DNA of 52,715 bases from JBFMEX01 sp040752215 (GTDB taxonomy: Bacteria > Pseudomonadota > Alphaproteobacteria > Rhizobiales > Hyphomicrobiaceae), in NCBI GenBank assembly GCA_040752215.1, contig JBFMEX010000022.1, positions 1-52,715 of the forward strand, read 5' to 3'. The position numbers were made by a program, and so were the translations under genes. Positions 1-8,226 of this stretch are shown here, one piece after another (within the stretch, counting starts at the first letter, position 1; each line of letters starts with the position of its first letter). The notes under the pieces are model-generated. The model searched no databases, was not told the origin of the DNA, and saw nothing but the letters and a program-made list of their open reading frames with translations.

Positions 1-62
1 CCTGCGGGTCTGAACCCTGGGTCCACCCGTGCGAGCTTGGTGCATGGGCTCAGACCCGCAGG
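1..62. repeat. 13-bp inverted repeat at window edge (REP-like or terminator)
   Basis: Bases 1-13 (CCTGCGGGTCTGA) are the exact reverse complement of bases 50-62. A second short palindrome (AGACCC-GCA-GGGTCT, about 52-66) overlaps the right arm. The element lies just downstream of the stop codon of the leftward fadI gene, so it could end that operon, but no clear T-run follows. Repeats built on GGGTCTGACCC are often dispersed REP-type elements in proteobacteria. That family assignment is from memory, and no second copy was seen in this window. Confidence 0.5.
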
Positions 63-83
63 GTCTGACCCCATAAGCATCAA

Positions 84-1388
84 TTACGCCGCGCGGCGGA
101 GCTCGCCGGCCTTGGCGCTCTCGAGGATCGCGGCGACGCCCATCCCGCCGGCGGTGCAGATCGAGATCAGGCCGCGGCCACCGTGCTCGGAAAGCAGCTT
201 GGAGAGGTTGCCGACGATGCGCGCGCCGGTGGCCGCGAACGGATGGCCGAACGCGATCGACGAGCCCTTGACGTTGAGCCGTGCCCGATCGATGGCGCCA
301 AGCGGTGCCTCGCGGCCGAGCACACGGCGGCAGTACTCGGGGTCCTCCCACGCCTTCAGCGTCGCCAGCACCTGGGCGGCGAATGCCTCGTGGATCTCAT
401 AGAAATCGAAGTCCTGCAGCGCGAGACCGGTCCGCTCGAGCAGCCGCGAGACAGCGATCGTCGGCGCCATCAGCAGACCCTCGCCGGCGACGAAATCGTT
501 CGCAGCGGTCTGCGCGTGGGTCAGGTAGGCCAAGACCGGCAGCCCGCGCCTGGCCGCCCACTCCTCGCTGGCAATCAGCACCGCCGCGGCGCCGTCGGTC
601 AGCGGCGTCGAGTTTGCCGCCGTCAGCGTGCCCTTGTCCGACTTGTCGAACGCGGTCTTCAGCGTCGCAAGCTTCTCGAGGCTGATGTCGTCGCGGATGT
701 TGTTGTCGCGGAACACGCCGGCACACGGCACGACGAGGTCGTCCATGTAGCCCGAGCGATAGGCCTCGATCGCCTTCTTGTGGCTCTCGAAGGCGAGCTG
801 GTCCTGCGCCTCGCGCGTGATGCCCCACTCCTTGGCCATCAGCTCGCAATGCTGGCCCATCGTCAGGCCGGTGCGCGGCTCGGCTACGGAGGGCGGCTGC
901 GGCGCCAGCTCGGCGGGCTTCAGCCCCTTGAACACGCGGACCTTGCCGAGCGCGGTCCTCTGCTGGCCGAGCTGGTTGAGGCGCGTCGCCAGCTTCTTGG
1001 AGACCACGATCGGCGGGTCGGAGGTGGTGTCGGAGCCGACCGCGATCGCGCACTCGATCTCACCCGTCGCGATCTTGGCGGCCGAGCCCATCGCCGCCTG
1101 CAGGCTGGTGCCGCATGCCTGCATCATGGTGATGCCGGGAGTCGAGGTTGCGAGCGTGGTGCCGAGCACCGCCTCGCGGGCGATGTTCCAGTCCTTGGAA
1201 TGCGTCACCACCGCGCCGCCGACCACCTCGTCGATGTGGGCGCCCTTGAGGCGGTAGCGGTCGACGAGGCCCTGCAGCGCCGCGGTCATCATGTCGAGAT
1301 TGGAGAGGTCCGCATACAAGGTGTTGGAGCGGCAGAACGGGATGCGCACTGCGCCGATCACGGCCACACGGCGTAGGGAGTTGGTCAT
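84..1388 (-). CDS. fadI: FadI-type acetyl-CoA C-acyltransferase (thiolase)
   Basis: This is a 434-residue thiolase that performs the last step of fatty-acid beta-oxidation, cleaving 3-ketoacyl-CoA with CoA to acetyl-CoA and a shortened acyl-CoA in the cytoplasm. Visible signatures are the nucleophile cysteine in MMQACGTS (about residue 92), the HEAFAAQ block, the GHPFAATGAR block and the second active-site cysteine in SICTAGGMG near the C terminus. Length and internal blocks (NIARE, DNNIR, AANSTPLTDGAAAV) match E. coli FadI better than short biosynthetic thiolases. It is the last gene of the leftward fadE-fadJ-fadI operon, 22 bases after the hepT-like gene. Confidence 0.93.
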   Translation of the reverse strand: MTNSLRRVAVIGAVRIPFCRSNTLYADLSNLDMMTAALQGLVDRYRLKGAHIDEVVGGAVVTHSKDWNIAREAVLGTTLATSTPGITMMQACGTSLQAAMGSAAKIATGEIECAIAVGSDTTSDPPIVVSKKLATRLNQLGQQRTALGKVRVFKGLKPAELAPQPPSVAEPRTGLTMGQHCELMAKEWGITREAQDQLAFESHKKAIEAYRSGYMDDLVVPCAGVFRDNNIRDDISLEKLATLKTAFDKSDKGTLTAANSTPLTDGAAAVLIASEEWAARRGLPVLAYLTHAQTAANDFVAGEGLLMAPTIAVSRLLERTGLALQDFDFYEIHEAFAAQVLATLKAWEDPEYCRRVLGREAPLGAIDRARLNVKGSSIAFGHPFAATGARIVGNLSKLLSEHGGRGLISICTAGGMGVAAILESAKAGELRRAA

Positions 1389-1410
1389 ATTCGCCTCTCG
1401 TTGGATCGGG

Positions 1411-1767
1411 CTAGCATGGATTCCGGTCGACGCGGGCGAGCAAGTCGACGATGACCGGCCTCAATTCGGGGAGTGATTTGGCAGCAATACGCCACATGAT
1501 GTGATCGTCGACGCGCTGGCAATCGTGTCTTGGGCGATTGCCGATCGCCATGATCTCGGGCCAAGGCACCGCGGCATGCACCTCCGCCAGATCAGGTGGA
1601 ATGCGGCGGCAAGCCTCCGACACTATCTCGGCGCATCTTTCCAATGCGCGCCACATGATCGTGCTTCTCTGGTAAGCGGCAAAGTCCGCATTGCCGAGTG
1701 TCGCGTCCGCCTCGTCGATTGCCGCCAGCATATCGATCAGTCTGACACGCGCTGCACGCTTGACCAT
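1411..1767 (-). CDS. HepT-like (DUF86) RNase toxin homologue with altered motif
   Basis: This 118-residue, mostly helical protein matches the HepT/DUF86 family, the toxin partner of MntA-type minimal nucleotidyltransferases. It starts one base after the nucleotidyltransferase stop codon on the same strand, the usual arrangement. Family members carry an RN-x3-H-x-Y active-site/modification block. Here the block (around residue 77-84) reads GNRPRHDC, so the leading Arg is Gly and the Tyr, which MntA AMPylates in studied pairs, is Cys. Some alphaproteobacterial relatives may naturally have GN..LRH, so the Tyr-to-Cys change is the more telling one. The protein may be inactive as an RNase, or not controllable by AMPylation. 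It sits inside a beta-oxidation operon. Confidence 0.75.
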   Translation of the reverse strand: MVKRAARVRLIDMLAAIDEADATLGNADFAAYQRSTIMWRALERCAEIVSEACRRIPPDLAEVHAAVPWPEIMAIGNRPRHDCQRVDDHIMWRIAAKSLPELRPVIVDLLARVDRNPC

Positions 1768-1768
1768 C

Positions 1769-2065
1769 TCAGAGCACTCGCATGCTGGACCGTTCGATCG
1801 TCTCGCGCAGCGCCGGGTGCAGCCCCGCCCGCGTAGTGATGTCGACGTCTCTCTTCAGCGCTGCCGCAAGATACCTCTCGAGCCGGATCAGCTCTACGAA
1901 CGAGAATGGGCCTTCGGGGTCGTAGTCGATGAAGAGATCGATGTCACTGTCGGGGCGCAACTCGTCGCGCGCGCCCGATCCGTACAGATGAAGCGCCGTC
2001 GCGCCGAAATTGCGGATCACCGCGGCATGCATGCGGAGCAGATGGATGGTTTCGTTCCTGTTCAT
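1769..2065 (-). CDS. MntA-type nucleotidyltransferase antitoxin
   Basis: This 98-residue minimal nucleotidyltransferase has the hallmark GS-x(9-10)-D-x-D motif: YGSGARDEL followed by DSDIDLFID at about residues 28-47. Studied relatives (MntA of MntA-HepT pairs) act as antitoxins by transferring AMP to a tyrosine of HepT. The catalytic motif here looks intact while the partner's target tyrosine is missing. It is followed after one base by the hepT-like gene, so translation is probably coupled. It lies 67 bases after fadJ and is read in the same direction, so it is probably co-transcribed with the fad genes. Confidence 0.82.
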   Translation of the reverse strand: MNRNETIHLLRMHAAVIRNFGATALHLYGSGARDELRPDSDIDLFIDYDPEGPFSFVELIRLERYLAAALKRDVDITTRAGLHPALRETIERSSMRVL

Positions 2066-2132
2066 CGGACGGGCCCGGGGTCGTGCTCCTGCCGAGATTG
2101 CCCAGTTGCCGCCGGCAAGTTGATGGCAAACA

Positions 2133-4118
2133 TCACTCCGCCGCCGCGCGGTTGGTGTCGCGGGTTGCCTTGTAGTGCAGCGGCCCGCCGCGGAACGGCG
2201 CGAAGCCGGTGCCGAAGATGAGGCCTCCGTCGACCAGGTCGGCGCTCTCGACCACGCCCTCGGCGAGGGCGCGTTCGGCCTCCTTGATCATCGGCTCGAC
2301 CAGCTCGCGGCCCAGCCGCTCGAGGTCGCGGGCATCGAACTTCGTGTCCTTCGAGCGCTCCGGCTTGCCGTCCTTCCAGACATAGAACCCCTCGCCCGAC
2401 TTCTTGCCGAGCCGGCCCGACTGCACGAGGCGCTCGAGCCGGTTGCCGTCGCTCGCCAGCTTCAGGATCTTGCCGACGTGCAGGCAGACGTCGAGGCCGA
2501 CGTTGTCGGCGAGCTCGATCGGGCCCATCGGCATACCGAACGTGCGCGCCGCCTCGTCGATCTTCTCCTTGTCCTCGCCCTCGTCGACGCGCCGCATCGC
2601 CTCCATCATGTAGGGCGCCAGCACGCGGTTGACGAGGAAGCCCGGCACGCTCCTGGCGACGAGCGGGAACTTGTCGATCGCGGTGACGAATGCCGCCCCC
2701 TTGCCGACCTCCTCCTCGCGGCTCTGCTTGCCGCGCACCACCTCGACGAGCGGCATCTGCGCCACCGGATTGAAGAAGTGGATGCCGATCAGGCGGCCCG
2801 GATCCTGGAGCGGCGTGGCGATGTCCTCGATCTGCAGCGAACTCGTATTGGTCGCCAGCACCGCACCGGGCTTCAAGCGCCCCTCGAGGTCCTGGAACAG
2901 CTTCTGCTTCACCTCCAGCTTCTCGACGATCGCCTCGATGACGACGTCGGCGCGGGCGACGCCGTTGCCGTCGGGATCGGCGATCAGGCGCGCCTTGGCC
3001 GCGTCGCGCTCGGCCTTGCTCTTGAATTTGCGCGCGATCACCTTGCCCTGCGCGGCGATGCCCTTGTCGATCTGCTCCCTGGAGAGGTCCTGCAGCGTCG
3101 CCTCCATGCCCGAGGCCACGCACCAGCCGGCGATGTCGGCACCCATCGTGCCGGCGCCGATGACGTGCACCCGCAGCGGCTTCCAGGCGATGTCCTTCGG
3201 CGCCTGCGCCTTCAGCTGCTCGGAAAGGCGGAACACGCGACGCAGATTGCGCGAGGTCTCGGAGACCATCAGCGGCGCGAACATGCGCGTCTCGTGCGCC
3301 TTGAGCGCGGCCGGGTCGCCGCCCTGGCGCTCGAACAGGTCGATCAGCCGGAACGGCGCCGGATAGTGCTCCTCGCGCACCTTCTTTCTCGTCTCCTCGC
3401 GCATACGCTTGGCGAGGAGCCCGCGCGTCGGCCACTTGGCGAGCAGCGCCTTGACGCCTCCCGCAGGTTTGGAGCGGCGCTTCTGCAGCACCGCTTTGCG
3501 CGCCGCCCAGCGCAGCGTGCCGCGGCTCGCCACCAGCTCGTCGACGAGCCCCATGCCCTTGGCCGCGCTGGCGCGGATCATCGAGCCCGTCAGCATCGCC
3601 TGCATAGCGGCCATCGGGCCCGCCTGGCGGATGGAGCGGACAGTGCCGTTGAAGCCCGGGAAGATGCCGAGTTTGACCTCGGGGAAGCCGACGCGGGTGG
3701 CGTTGTCGCGGGTGGCGATGCGCCAGTGGCAGGCGAGCGCAAGCTCCAGCCCGCCGCCGACGCAAACCCCGTGAATGCAAAAGACGACCGGCACCGGCAT
3801 CGCTTCGATGCGGTCGAGCATCTCGACGACAGGCTTGATTGCCTCGATCACCTGCGCCTCGGTCTCGAGCGCGTCGAACTCGCGGATGTCGGCGCCGACG
3901 ATGGTCCCCTTCTCCTTGCCGGAGAGAATCACAAGGCCGGCGATCTCCTTGGTGCGCGCGCCCTCCTCGACGCGGAGCACGATCTGGCCGAGTTCCTCGA
4001 GCGGCCGGCGGCCGAGGGCGTTCGCGCTCTCGCCCTCCCGGTCGAACACCGCCCAGGCGATGTTCTCGATGTCGAGCGAATATCGCCAATCCCTGAGTGC
4101 GCCGAGTTCTGAGGCCAT
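2133..4118 (-). CDS. fadJ: FadJ/FadB-like enoyl-CoA hydratase / 3-hydroxyacyl-CoA dehydrogenase
   Basis: This is a 661-residue bifunctional beta-oxidation enzyme of usual size (FadJ/FadB about 715). The N-terminal half (about 15-200) is a crotonase domain with the GGGLELALA block and the second acidic block FPEVKLGIFPG. The middle (about 310-490) is an NAD-binding dehydrogenase domain with the Rossmann motif VIGAGTMG and the catalytic-His segment IGIHFFNP. A C-terminal dehydrogenase dimerisation domain has PGFLVNR. It hydrates trans-2-enoyl-CoA and oxidises 3-hydroxyacyl-CoA, feeding the fadI product downstream. It lies between the LURP-one-like gene and the mntA/hepT pair, all leftward. The symbol fadJ is chosen because the partner is a FadI-type thiolase. 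Confidence 0.92.
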   Translation of the reverse strand: MASELGALRDWRYSLDIENIAWAVFDREGESANALGRRPLEELGQIVLRVEEGARTKEIAGLVILSGKEKGTIVGADIREFDALETEAQVIEAIKPVVEMLDRIEAMPVPVVFCIHGVCVGGGLELALACHWRIATRDNATRVGFPEVKLGIFPGFNGTVRSIRQAGPMAAMQAMLTGSMIRASAAKGMGLVDELVASRGTLRWAARKAVLQKRRSKPAGGVKALLAKWPTRGLLAKRMREETRKKVREEHYPAPFRLIDLFERQGGDPAALKAHETRMFAPLMVSETSRNLRRVFRLSEQLKAQAPKDIAWKPLRVHVIGAGTMGADIAGWCVASGMEATLQDLSREQIDKGIAAQGKVIARKFKSKAERDAAKARLIADPDGNGVARADVVIEAIVEKLEVKQKLFQDLEGRLKPGAVLATNTSSLQIEDIATPLQDPGRLIGIHFFNPVAQMPLVEVVRGKQSREEEVGKGAAFVTAIDKFPLVARSVPGFLVNRVLAPYMMEAMRRVDEGEDKEKIDEAARTFGMPMGPIELADNVGLDVCLHVGKILKLASDGNRLERLVQSGRLGKKSGEGFYVWKDGKPERSKDTKFDARDLERLGRELVEPMIKEAERALAEGVVESADLVDGGLIFGTGFAPFRGGPLHYKATRDTNRAAAE

Positions 4119-4167
4119 TCTGCCACTCCTTATCGCCCGAAGGCGGTGTCCCCACCCACCATCGTCA

Positions 4168-4809
4168 TCAGGCCAAGGTGAGCCGCTCGCGGAAAATCAT
4201 GATCAACGAGGCGAGCAAAATGCATTCGCGCCCTCGATCGTCGATCTCGCCGAGGAGATCGATCCGATACATCGACTCCATCATCGTCCGCCTCTTGGTA
4301 ATGCGAAGAACTCCGCCGCCTCCGCCCCGCTTCGAGGCCAGCCAGCTTGGCGCAACGACGAGTCCGACGATTGCGTTAAGAACGGGGATGACAGGGATCA
4401 AAGCGTCAATGTTCTCAAGCCAGGGCGTCTCGTCCACGAACTCGTATCGCACATCGCCGTCGATCCTCACGAGGAATTTTCGCTCCTCGCGCGCAAGTGA
4501 GATCCCGCCCAGCGTATCGCCACTGGCATCGTGGAAGGAGTAGACGAAGTCAGAGACGCTGACGATCTTGAACACATAGATCGGCGTACTCATGCTGTTG
4601 TCTGAATAGACGACCAGCGTCCGATCCGGAAATAGCGCATTTCGTGTGCCGTAGCCGATGAGCGCTCCGGTGGCGTCTCTCACGAAGAACTGCGGCGCGA
4701 AAGTCATCGCCGCGAAGGAGACGGTAACCGGAAATGCCACGTTACCGCCACCACGGCCGTAACCATGACGCGTGTGCGATCCCGATGCCGCGCCGTCCGG
4801 TTCCATCAC
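4168..4809 (-). CDS. LURP-one/scramblase-like (tubby-fold) protein
   Basis: This 213-residue protein overlaps the fadE stop codon (GTG start in GTGA). An internal ATG at residue 35 (4707) is an equally plausible start, because the recognisable domain begins there with FAPQFFVRDATG. Alternating hydrophobic strands, a LIGYGTRNALFPDRTLVVYSD segment split by turns, and a hydrophobic stretch at about residues 135-155 resemble the LURP-one-related/tubby C-terminal-like fold. A basic, glycine-rich stretch follows. The fold is often attached to membranes or binds lipids in other families. The function here is unknown; its position between fadE and fadJ suggests a role at the membrane in fatty-acid metabolism, but that is inference from context only. 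Confidence 0.55.
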   Translation of the reverse strand: MMEPDGAASGSHTRHGYGRGGGNVAFPVTVSFAAMTFAPQFFVRDATGALIGYGTRNALFPDRTLVVYSDNSMSTPIYVFKIVSVSDFVYSFHDASGDTLGGISLAREERKFLVRIDGDVRYEFVDETPWLENIDALIPVIPVLNAIVGLVVAPSWLASKRGGGGGVLRITKRRTMMESMYRIDLLGEIDDRGRECILLASLIMIFRERLTLA

Positions 4810-7310
4810 TCTGCCGCGGCCGACCCGCGTCCATGAACGTTGTGGCCGATCGGCTGGTAGTTGGGTCGCACCGCTGCCGGATCGAAGTCGTCGACGGCGA
4901 TGACGCGCGCCACCAGCGCCTCGACCTCGGCCAGCTGCGCCGCCTCGCTCTCGGTGACGATGCCCTTCTCGCGCGCTTCCGCGATCCAGTCGATGCCGTG
5001 ATAGCGGCGGATGGTGCCGGCGCGGATCGCCCGCTCGAGCTTCTTCTCCGCCTCCTCGGCGGCGATCACCTTCTCCAGCGTCACCTCGAGCAGGCCGGTC
5101 GGATCACCGACGTCGCGCGAGACGTAGATGTGGCGGGTCAAGCGGTCGCGCACCTCGCCCGGTTCCAGCGCGAGCCGCGCGACCCGGCTGCCGAGGCGGT
5201 CGCTCGCGGGTCTGAAACGCCGCCCGAGCGGGAACACGAGCATCTTGAGCAGGGGGCGTGCCGCGGCTACGGGGAAGTTGTCGATCGCGCCGCCGATCGC
5301 GGTCTGGAAGCGATAGAGGCCGTTGCGCGCCGCCAGCTCGACGATCTCTCGATCGCCGGCGGGCCGCCCGTCGTCCTCGAAGCGCTTAAGCACGCAGCTC
5401 AGGAAATAGAGCTCGGACAGTGCGTCCGCCATCCGCCCGGTCAGCTTCTGCTTCGTCTTCAGCCCGCCGCCGACGAGCGCGACGGTGAGGTCGGAGACGA
5501 GCGCGAAGCTGCGCGCCGCCCGCCACAGCTGGCGATACCAGTCGGACGTGCCGAAGGCCTTCTCCGGCGCCTTGCCGAACACGCCGCCGGTGACGTTGTG
5601 GAAGAAGGCACCCGTCACGTTCGAGAGCGAATAGGCGATGTGGCCGGTGAACGCCCGCTCGAACGCTTCGAGCCCGGCCTTGGGATCGGGGTCCTGCGCC
5701 GCCTTGACCTCGTCGTAGAGATAGGGATGCGAGCGCAGCGCGCCCTGCGCGAAAGTGATGAGTGTTCGCGTCAGGATGTTGGCGCCCTCGACGGTGATGC
5801 CGACCGGGACCATCTGGTAGGCGGACTGGAGATAGTTGGACGGGCCGTCGCAGATGCCGCGCCCGCCGTGAATGTCCATCGCGTCGTTGACCGCCTGGCG
5901 CAACCGCTCGGTGGTCTGGTACTTCATCAGCGCCGAAATCACCGACGGGCGCTCCCCGCGCGAGACCATCGCCGCCGTCACTGCACGCCCCGCCTCGCTG
6001 GCGTAGGCGATCTCGATCATGCGCACCAGCGCCTCCTCGACGCCCTCCATGCGCGCGACCGGCAGGCCGAACTGCTTGCGAATGCGCCCGTAGGCACTGG
6101 TGAAGCGCAGCATCGCCTTGGCGCCGGCGGTGCCGGACGACGGCAGCGAGATCGAGCGCCCGGCGGCGAGGCATTCCATCAGCATGCGCCAGCCCTGCCC
6201 CACCATGCGCTCGCCACCCACCACCCAGTCGATCGGGATGAACACGTCGCGGCCGGAGTTGGGGCCGTTCGGGAACGCGGCGCCCGATGGAAGGTGGCGC
6301 CGGCCGATCTCGACACCCGGATGGGTCGCCGGGATCAACGCCACCGTAATGCCGATGTCCTCGCCCTTGCCGAGCAGGTTGTCGGGATCGAACAGGCGGA
6401 AGGCGAGCCCGACCAGCGTCGCCTCCGGCCCGAGCGTGATGTAACGCTTCTGCCAGCTCAAGCGGATGCCGAGCACCTCCTTGCCCTCGTGCCGGCCCCG
6501 CACGACGACACCGATGTCGCGCATGGTGGCCGCGTCCGAGCCCGAGGTCGGGCCGGTGAGCGAGAAGCACGGCACCTCCTCGCCGCGGGCGAGCCGCGGC
6601 AGGTAGTAGTGCTTCTGCGCCTCGGTGCCGTATTTCTCGATCAGCTCGCCCGGTCCGAGCGAGTTCGGCACCATCACGATCGTCACCACGTCGGGCGAGC
6701 GCGAGGCGATCTTGCCGAGGATCAGCGACTGCGCCTGGGCCGAGAAGCCGAGGCCGCCGTGCTCTTTCGAGATCAGCATGCCGAGGAAGCCGTGGCGCTT
6801 GACGTGCGCCCAAATCGGCTCGGGGATCTCCTTCGAATGGTGCCGGATCTGCCAGTCGTCGATCATCCGGCACAGCTCCTCCGTCGGCCCGTCGAGGAAC
6901 GCCTTCTCCTCCGACGTGAGCACGATCGGGGGCACTGCGCGCAGCTTGTCCCAGTCCGGTTGGCCGGAGAACAGCTCGGCGTCGAAGCCGACGGTGCCGG
7001 CCTCCAGCGCCTGCGTCTCGGTGTCGGATACCTTGGGCAGGATGCCCCTCACGGTCGCGAGCACCGGCGCGACAACCAGCAGCCGGCGCAGCGTCGGCGC
7101 CGAGAGCAGCGCGAGCCCCATTGCCGGCAGCCAGCCGAGGAGTCCGAGCGGCCCGGGCGAGGGGATCTCGAAGCGGCCGTGGAGGAGACCCGATTGCCAG
7201 ATGAACGCCGCGGCGGCAGCGGCGGCGGCCCAAAGCCACGTCGGTGCCTGCCGCATGCCGAGGGTGAGAATGGCTGCCACGACGAGCAGCAGGAAGACGA
7301 TCTCGGCCAT
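4806..7310 (-). CDS. fadE: FadE-like long-chain acyl-CoA dehydrogenase
   Basis: This FAD-dependent acyl-CoA dehydrogenase of about 834 residues belongs to the long FadE class (E. coli 814), which performs the first oxidation of beta-oxidation. The N terminus has two hydrophobic segments (first about 2-20, then about 55-75 with intervening small residues), as in membrane-associated FadE. The dehydrogenase core has SLTGPTSGSDAA, the flavin-contact block MDIHGGRGICDGPSN, and VEGANILTRTL carrying the expected catalytic Glu. A FadE-specific C-terminal extension follows. The ATG at 7310 is preferred over one 33 bases upstream because AGGAGG lies nine bases before it. It is the first gene of the leftward fad operon, with a roughly 220-base leader. 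Confidence 0.93.
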   Translation of the reverse strand: MAEIVFLLLVVAAILTLGMRQAPTWLWAAAAAAAAFIWQSGLLHGRFEIPSPGPLGLLGWLPAMGLALLSAPTLRRLLVVAPVLATVRGILPKVSDTETQALEAGTVGFDAELFSGQPDWDKLRAVPPIVLTSEEKAFLDGPTEELCRMIDDWQIRHHSKEIPEPIWAHVKRHGFLGMLISKEHGGLGFSAQAQSLILGKIASRSPDVVTIVMVPNSLGPGELIEKYGTEAQKHYYLPRLARGEEVPCFSLTGPTSGSDAATMRDIGVVVRGRHEGKEVLGIRLSWQKRYITLGPEATLVGLAFRLFDPDNLLGKGEDIGITVALIPATHPGVEIGRRHLPSGAAFPNGPNSGRDVFIPIDWVVGGERMVGQGWRMLMECLAAGRSISLPSSGTAGAKAMLRFTSAYGRIRKQFGLPVARMEGVEEALVRMIEIAYASEAGRAVTAAMVSRGERPSVISALMKYQTTERLRQAVNDAMDIHGGRGICDGPSNYLQSAYQMVPVGITVEGANILTRTLITFAQGALRSHPYLYDEVKAAQDPDPKAGLEAFERAFTGHIAYSLSNVTGAFFHNVTGGVFGKAPEKAFGTSDWYRQLWRAARSFALVSDLTVALVGGGLKTKQKLTGRMADALSELYFLSCVLKRFEDDGRPAGDREIVELAARNGLYRFQTAIGGAIDNFPVAAARPLLKMLVFPLGRRFRPASDRLGSRVARLALEPGEVRDRLTRHIYVSRDVGDPTGLLEVTLEKVIAAEEAEKKLERAIRAGTIRRYHGIDWIAEAREKGIVTESEAAQLAEVEALVARVIAVDDFDPAAVRPNYQPIGHNVHGRGSAAAE

Positions 7311-7384
7311 CGGCGCGTCCCTCCTCGTGTCGACGTGTCGCAACAGTGTGCCGATCGAGACGTCCGCTTCATGCTTTGCGGCTA

Positions 7385-7507
7385 GGCTGCGCGGCGGACG
7401 CCTCGATCTCGATCACACTGGAACATTGACGTTGCTGGTGGTGTTCAGATCGCGAAATTCGTTCGACGGGTGGCTCGCAGAACGCGACGAATCTCGCAAT
7501 CACGACA
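7385..7507 (+). repeat. Intergenic repeat copy A (inverted partner at 8481-8603)
   Basis: This 123-base segment aligns without gaps to the reverse complement of 8481-8603; I count about 94 identical positions (76%). The most conserved part is an internal hairpin with arms close to AGATCGCGAAATTCGT and its complement, enclosing CTCGCAGAACG. The two copies face each other around the ArsR-family gene. Copy A lies in the presumed untranslated leader of the fadE operon. The origin (a small non-autonomous element or a structured RNA) is unknown. Confidence 0.65.
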
Positions 7508-7536
7508 CAAGCCCCGGCTGCCGGGCCGCTCTCGCT

Positions 7537-7563
7537 TCTATAGCAACTTGACGTAAACGTCAA
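7537..7563 (-). promoter_or_regulatory. Leftward promoter with overlapping 7+7 palindromic operator
   Basis: TTGACGTAAACGTCAA at 7548-7563 has perfect 7-base arms around a 2-base centre. On the minus strand its right arm supplies TTGACG (-35, 7558-7563), and TATAGA (7537-7542) lies 15 bases further on as a possible -10; the spacing is short. A repressor bound here would block transcription towards fadE. The symmetry resembles operators of MerR/TetR-type regulators of acyl-CoA degradation genes, but I cannot name the regulator, and none of that type is encoded in the window. Confidence 0.5.
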
Positions 7564-7848
7564 CTTACCGGGGCTGCGGCGGGCGTCCTCCAGTTGCGCA
7601 CACCACCCCCTAACGCGTATCGCGGCGCGTCCGTCCGGCGCGCCTGGCCGTCACTATAGCGCCTTTCCGGCGCGCTCCAACGGCGATCGGCGGTTGGCTC
7701 GGCGCAAGCCGGGAGCCGGCGTAGTCAATCCTCTGAACAGCCGATTGCAGGCGGGACGGCGTGGCCCTATCCTCCTCAATTGTGGCATAGTATCCGTCCA
7801 TCGAGGCCGGACCCCCTCACCGAGGCAGGCGCGTATCGCGATAAGAAC

Positions 7849-8226
7849 ATGAGAACAATGAACGAGACCGCAGAACTGGAGGAGGAGCTCGATCCGGACC
7901 TGATCCCGGACGAGATGCTGCAGGCGATGCGGGATGCTGCCGGCGAGGCCACCAAGCTGCTGCGCTCGATCGGCTCGCCCTACCGGCTGATGATCCTGTG
8001 CCTGCTGATGGACAGCGAGCAGACCGTCACCGAGATCTCCGACGCTATCGGTGCGCGCCAGAGCTTGACCTCCCAGCACCTGACGCACCTCAGGCTGCAT
8101 GGTCTGGTCAAGGTCGAGCGCCGCGGGCATTTCGCCTATTATTCGCTCAATCACGATGCCGCTCGGGACATCGTGGCCACGCTCTACAAGCACTACTGCT
8201 CGACCGGGCTGCCGCGCGGCGAGTAG
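7849..8226 (+). CDS. ArsR-family regulator of SqrR/BigR type (sulfide/persulfide sensing)
   Basis: This is a winged-helix ArsR-family repressor of about 125 residues. The helix-turn-helix covers TVTEISDAIGARQSLTSQHL, followed by the wing VERRGHFAYYSL. Two cysteines, one in LMILC before the HTH and one in LYKHYC at the end, are 66 residues apart. That is the same spacing as Cys41 and Cys107 of Rhodobacter capsulatus SqrR, which form a tetrasulfide link with reactive sulfur. No metal-binding ELCVCDL-type motif is present. Its position beside fccAB and soxYZ supports control of sulfide oxidation. The start may be 7849 or 7858; an acidic N-terminal tail is present either way. Confidence 0.85.
   Translation: MRTMNETAELEEELDPDLIPDEMLQAMRDAAGEATKLLRSIGSPYRLMILCLLMDSEQTVTEISDAIGARQSLTSQHLTHLRLHGLVKVERRGHFAYYSLNHDAARDIVATLYKHYCSTGLPRGE

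Larger units (their letters stand above)
7311..7848. other. Divergent intergenic region between fadE and the ArsR-family gene
   Basis: No gene is supported in this 538-base region. It holds repeat copy A (7385-7507), a palindromic operator overlapping a leftward promoter (7537-7563), and the leader of the rightward ArsR-family gene. Short reading frames here have no ribosome binding site and arise partly from the repeat. Confidence 0.6.

Noticed and set aside
2062..4155. Long leftward frame of 697 codons over fadJ
   Set aside because: A frame-shifted shadow of fadJ on the same strand; composition is Arg/Gly/Ala noise without domains.
4734..7385. Long rightward reading frame (883 codons) opposite fadE
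   Set aside because: It is the mirror of a high-GC gene: Arg/Ala/Leu/Asp/His-rich composition, no family motifs, and complete overlap with the clear fadE.
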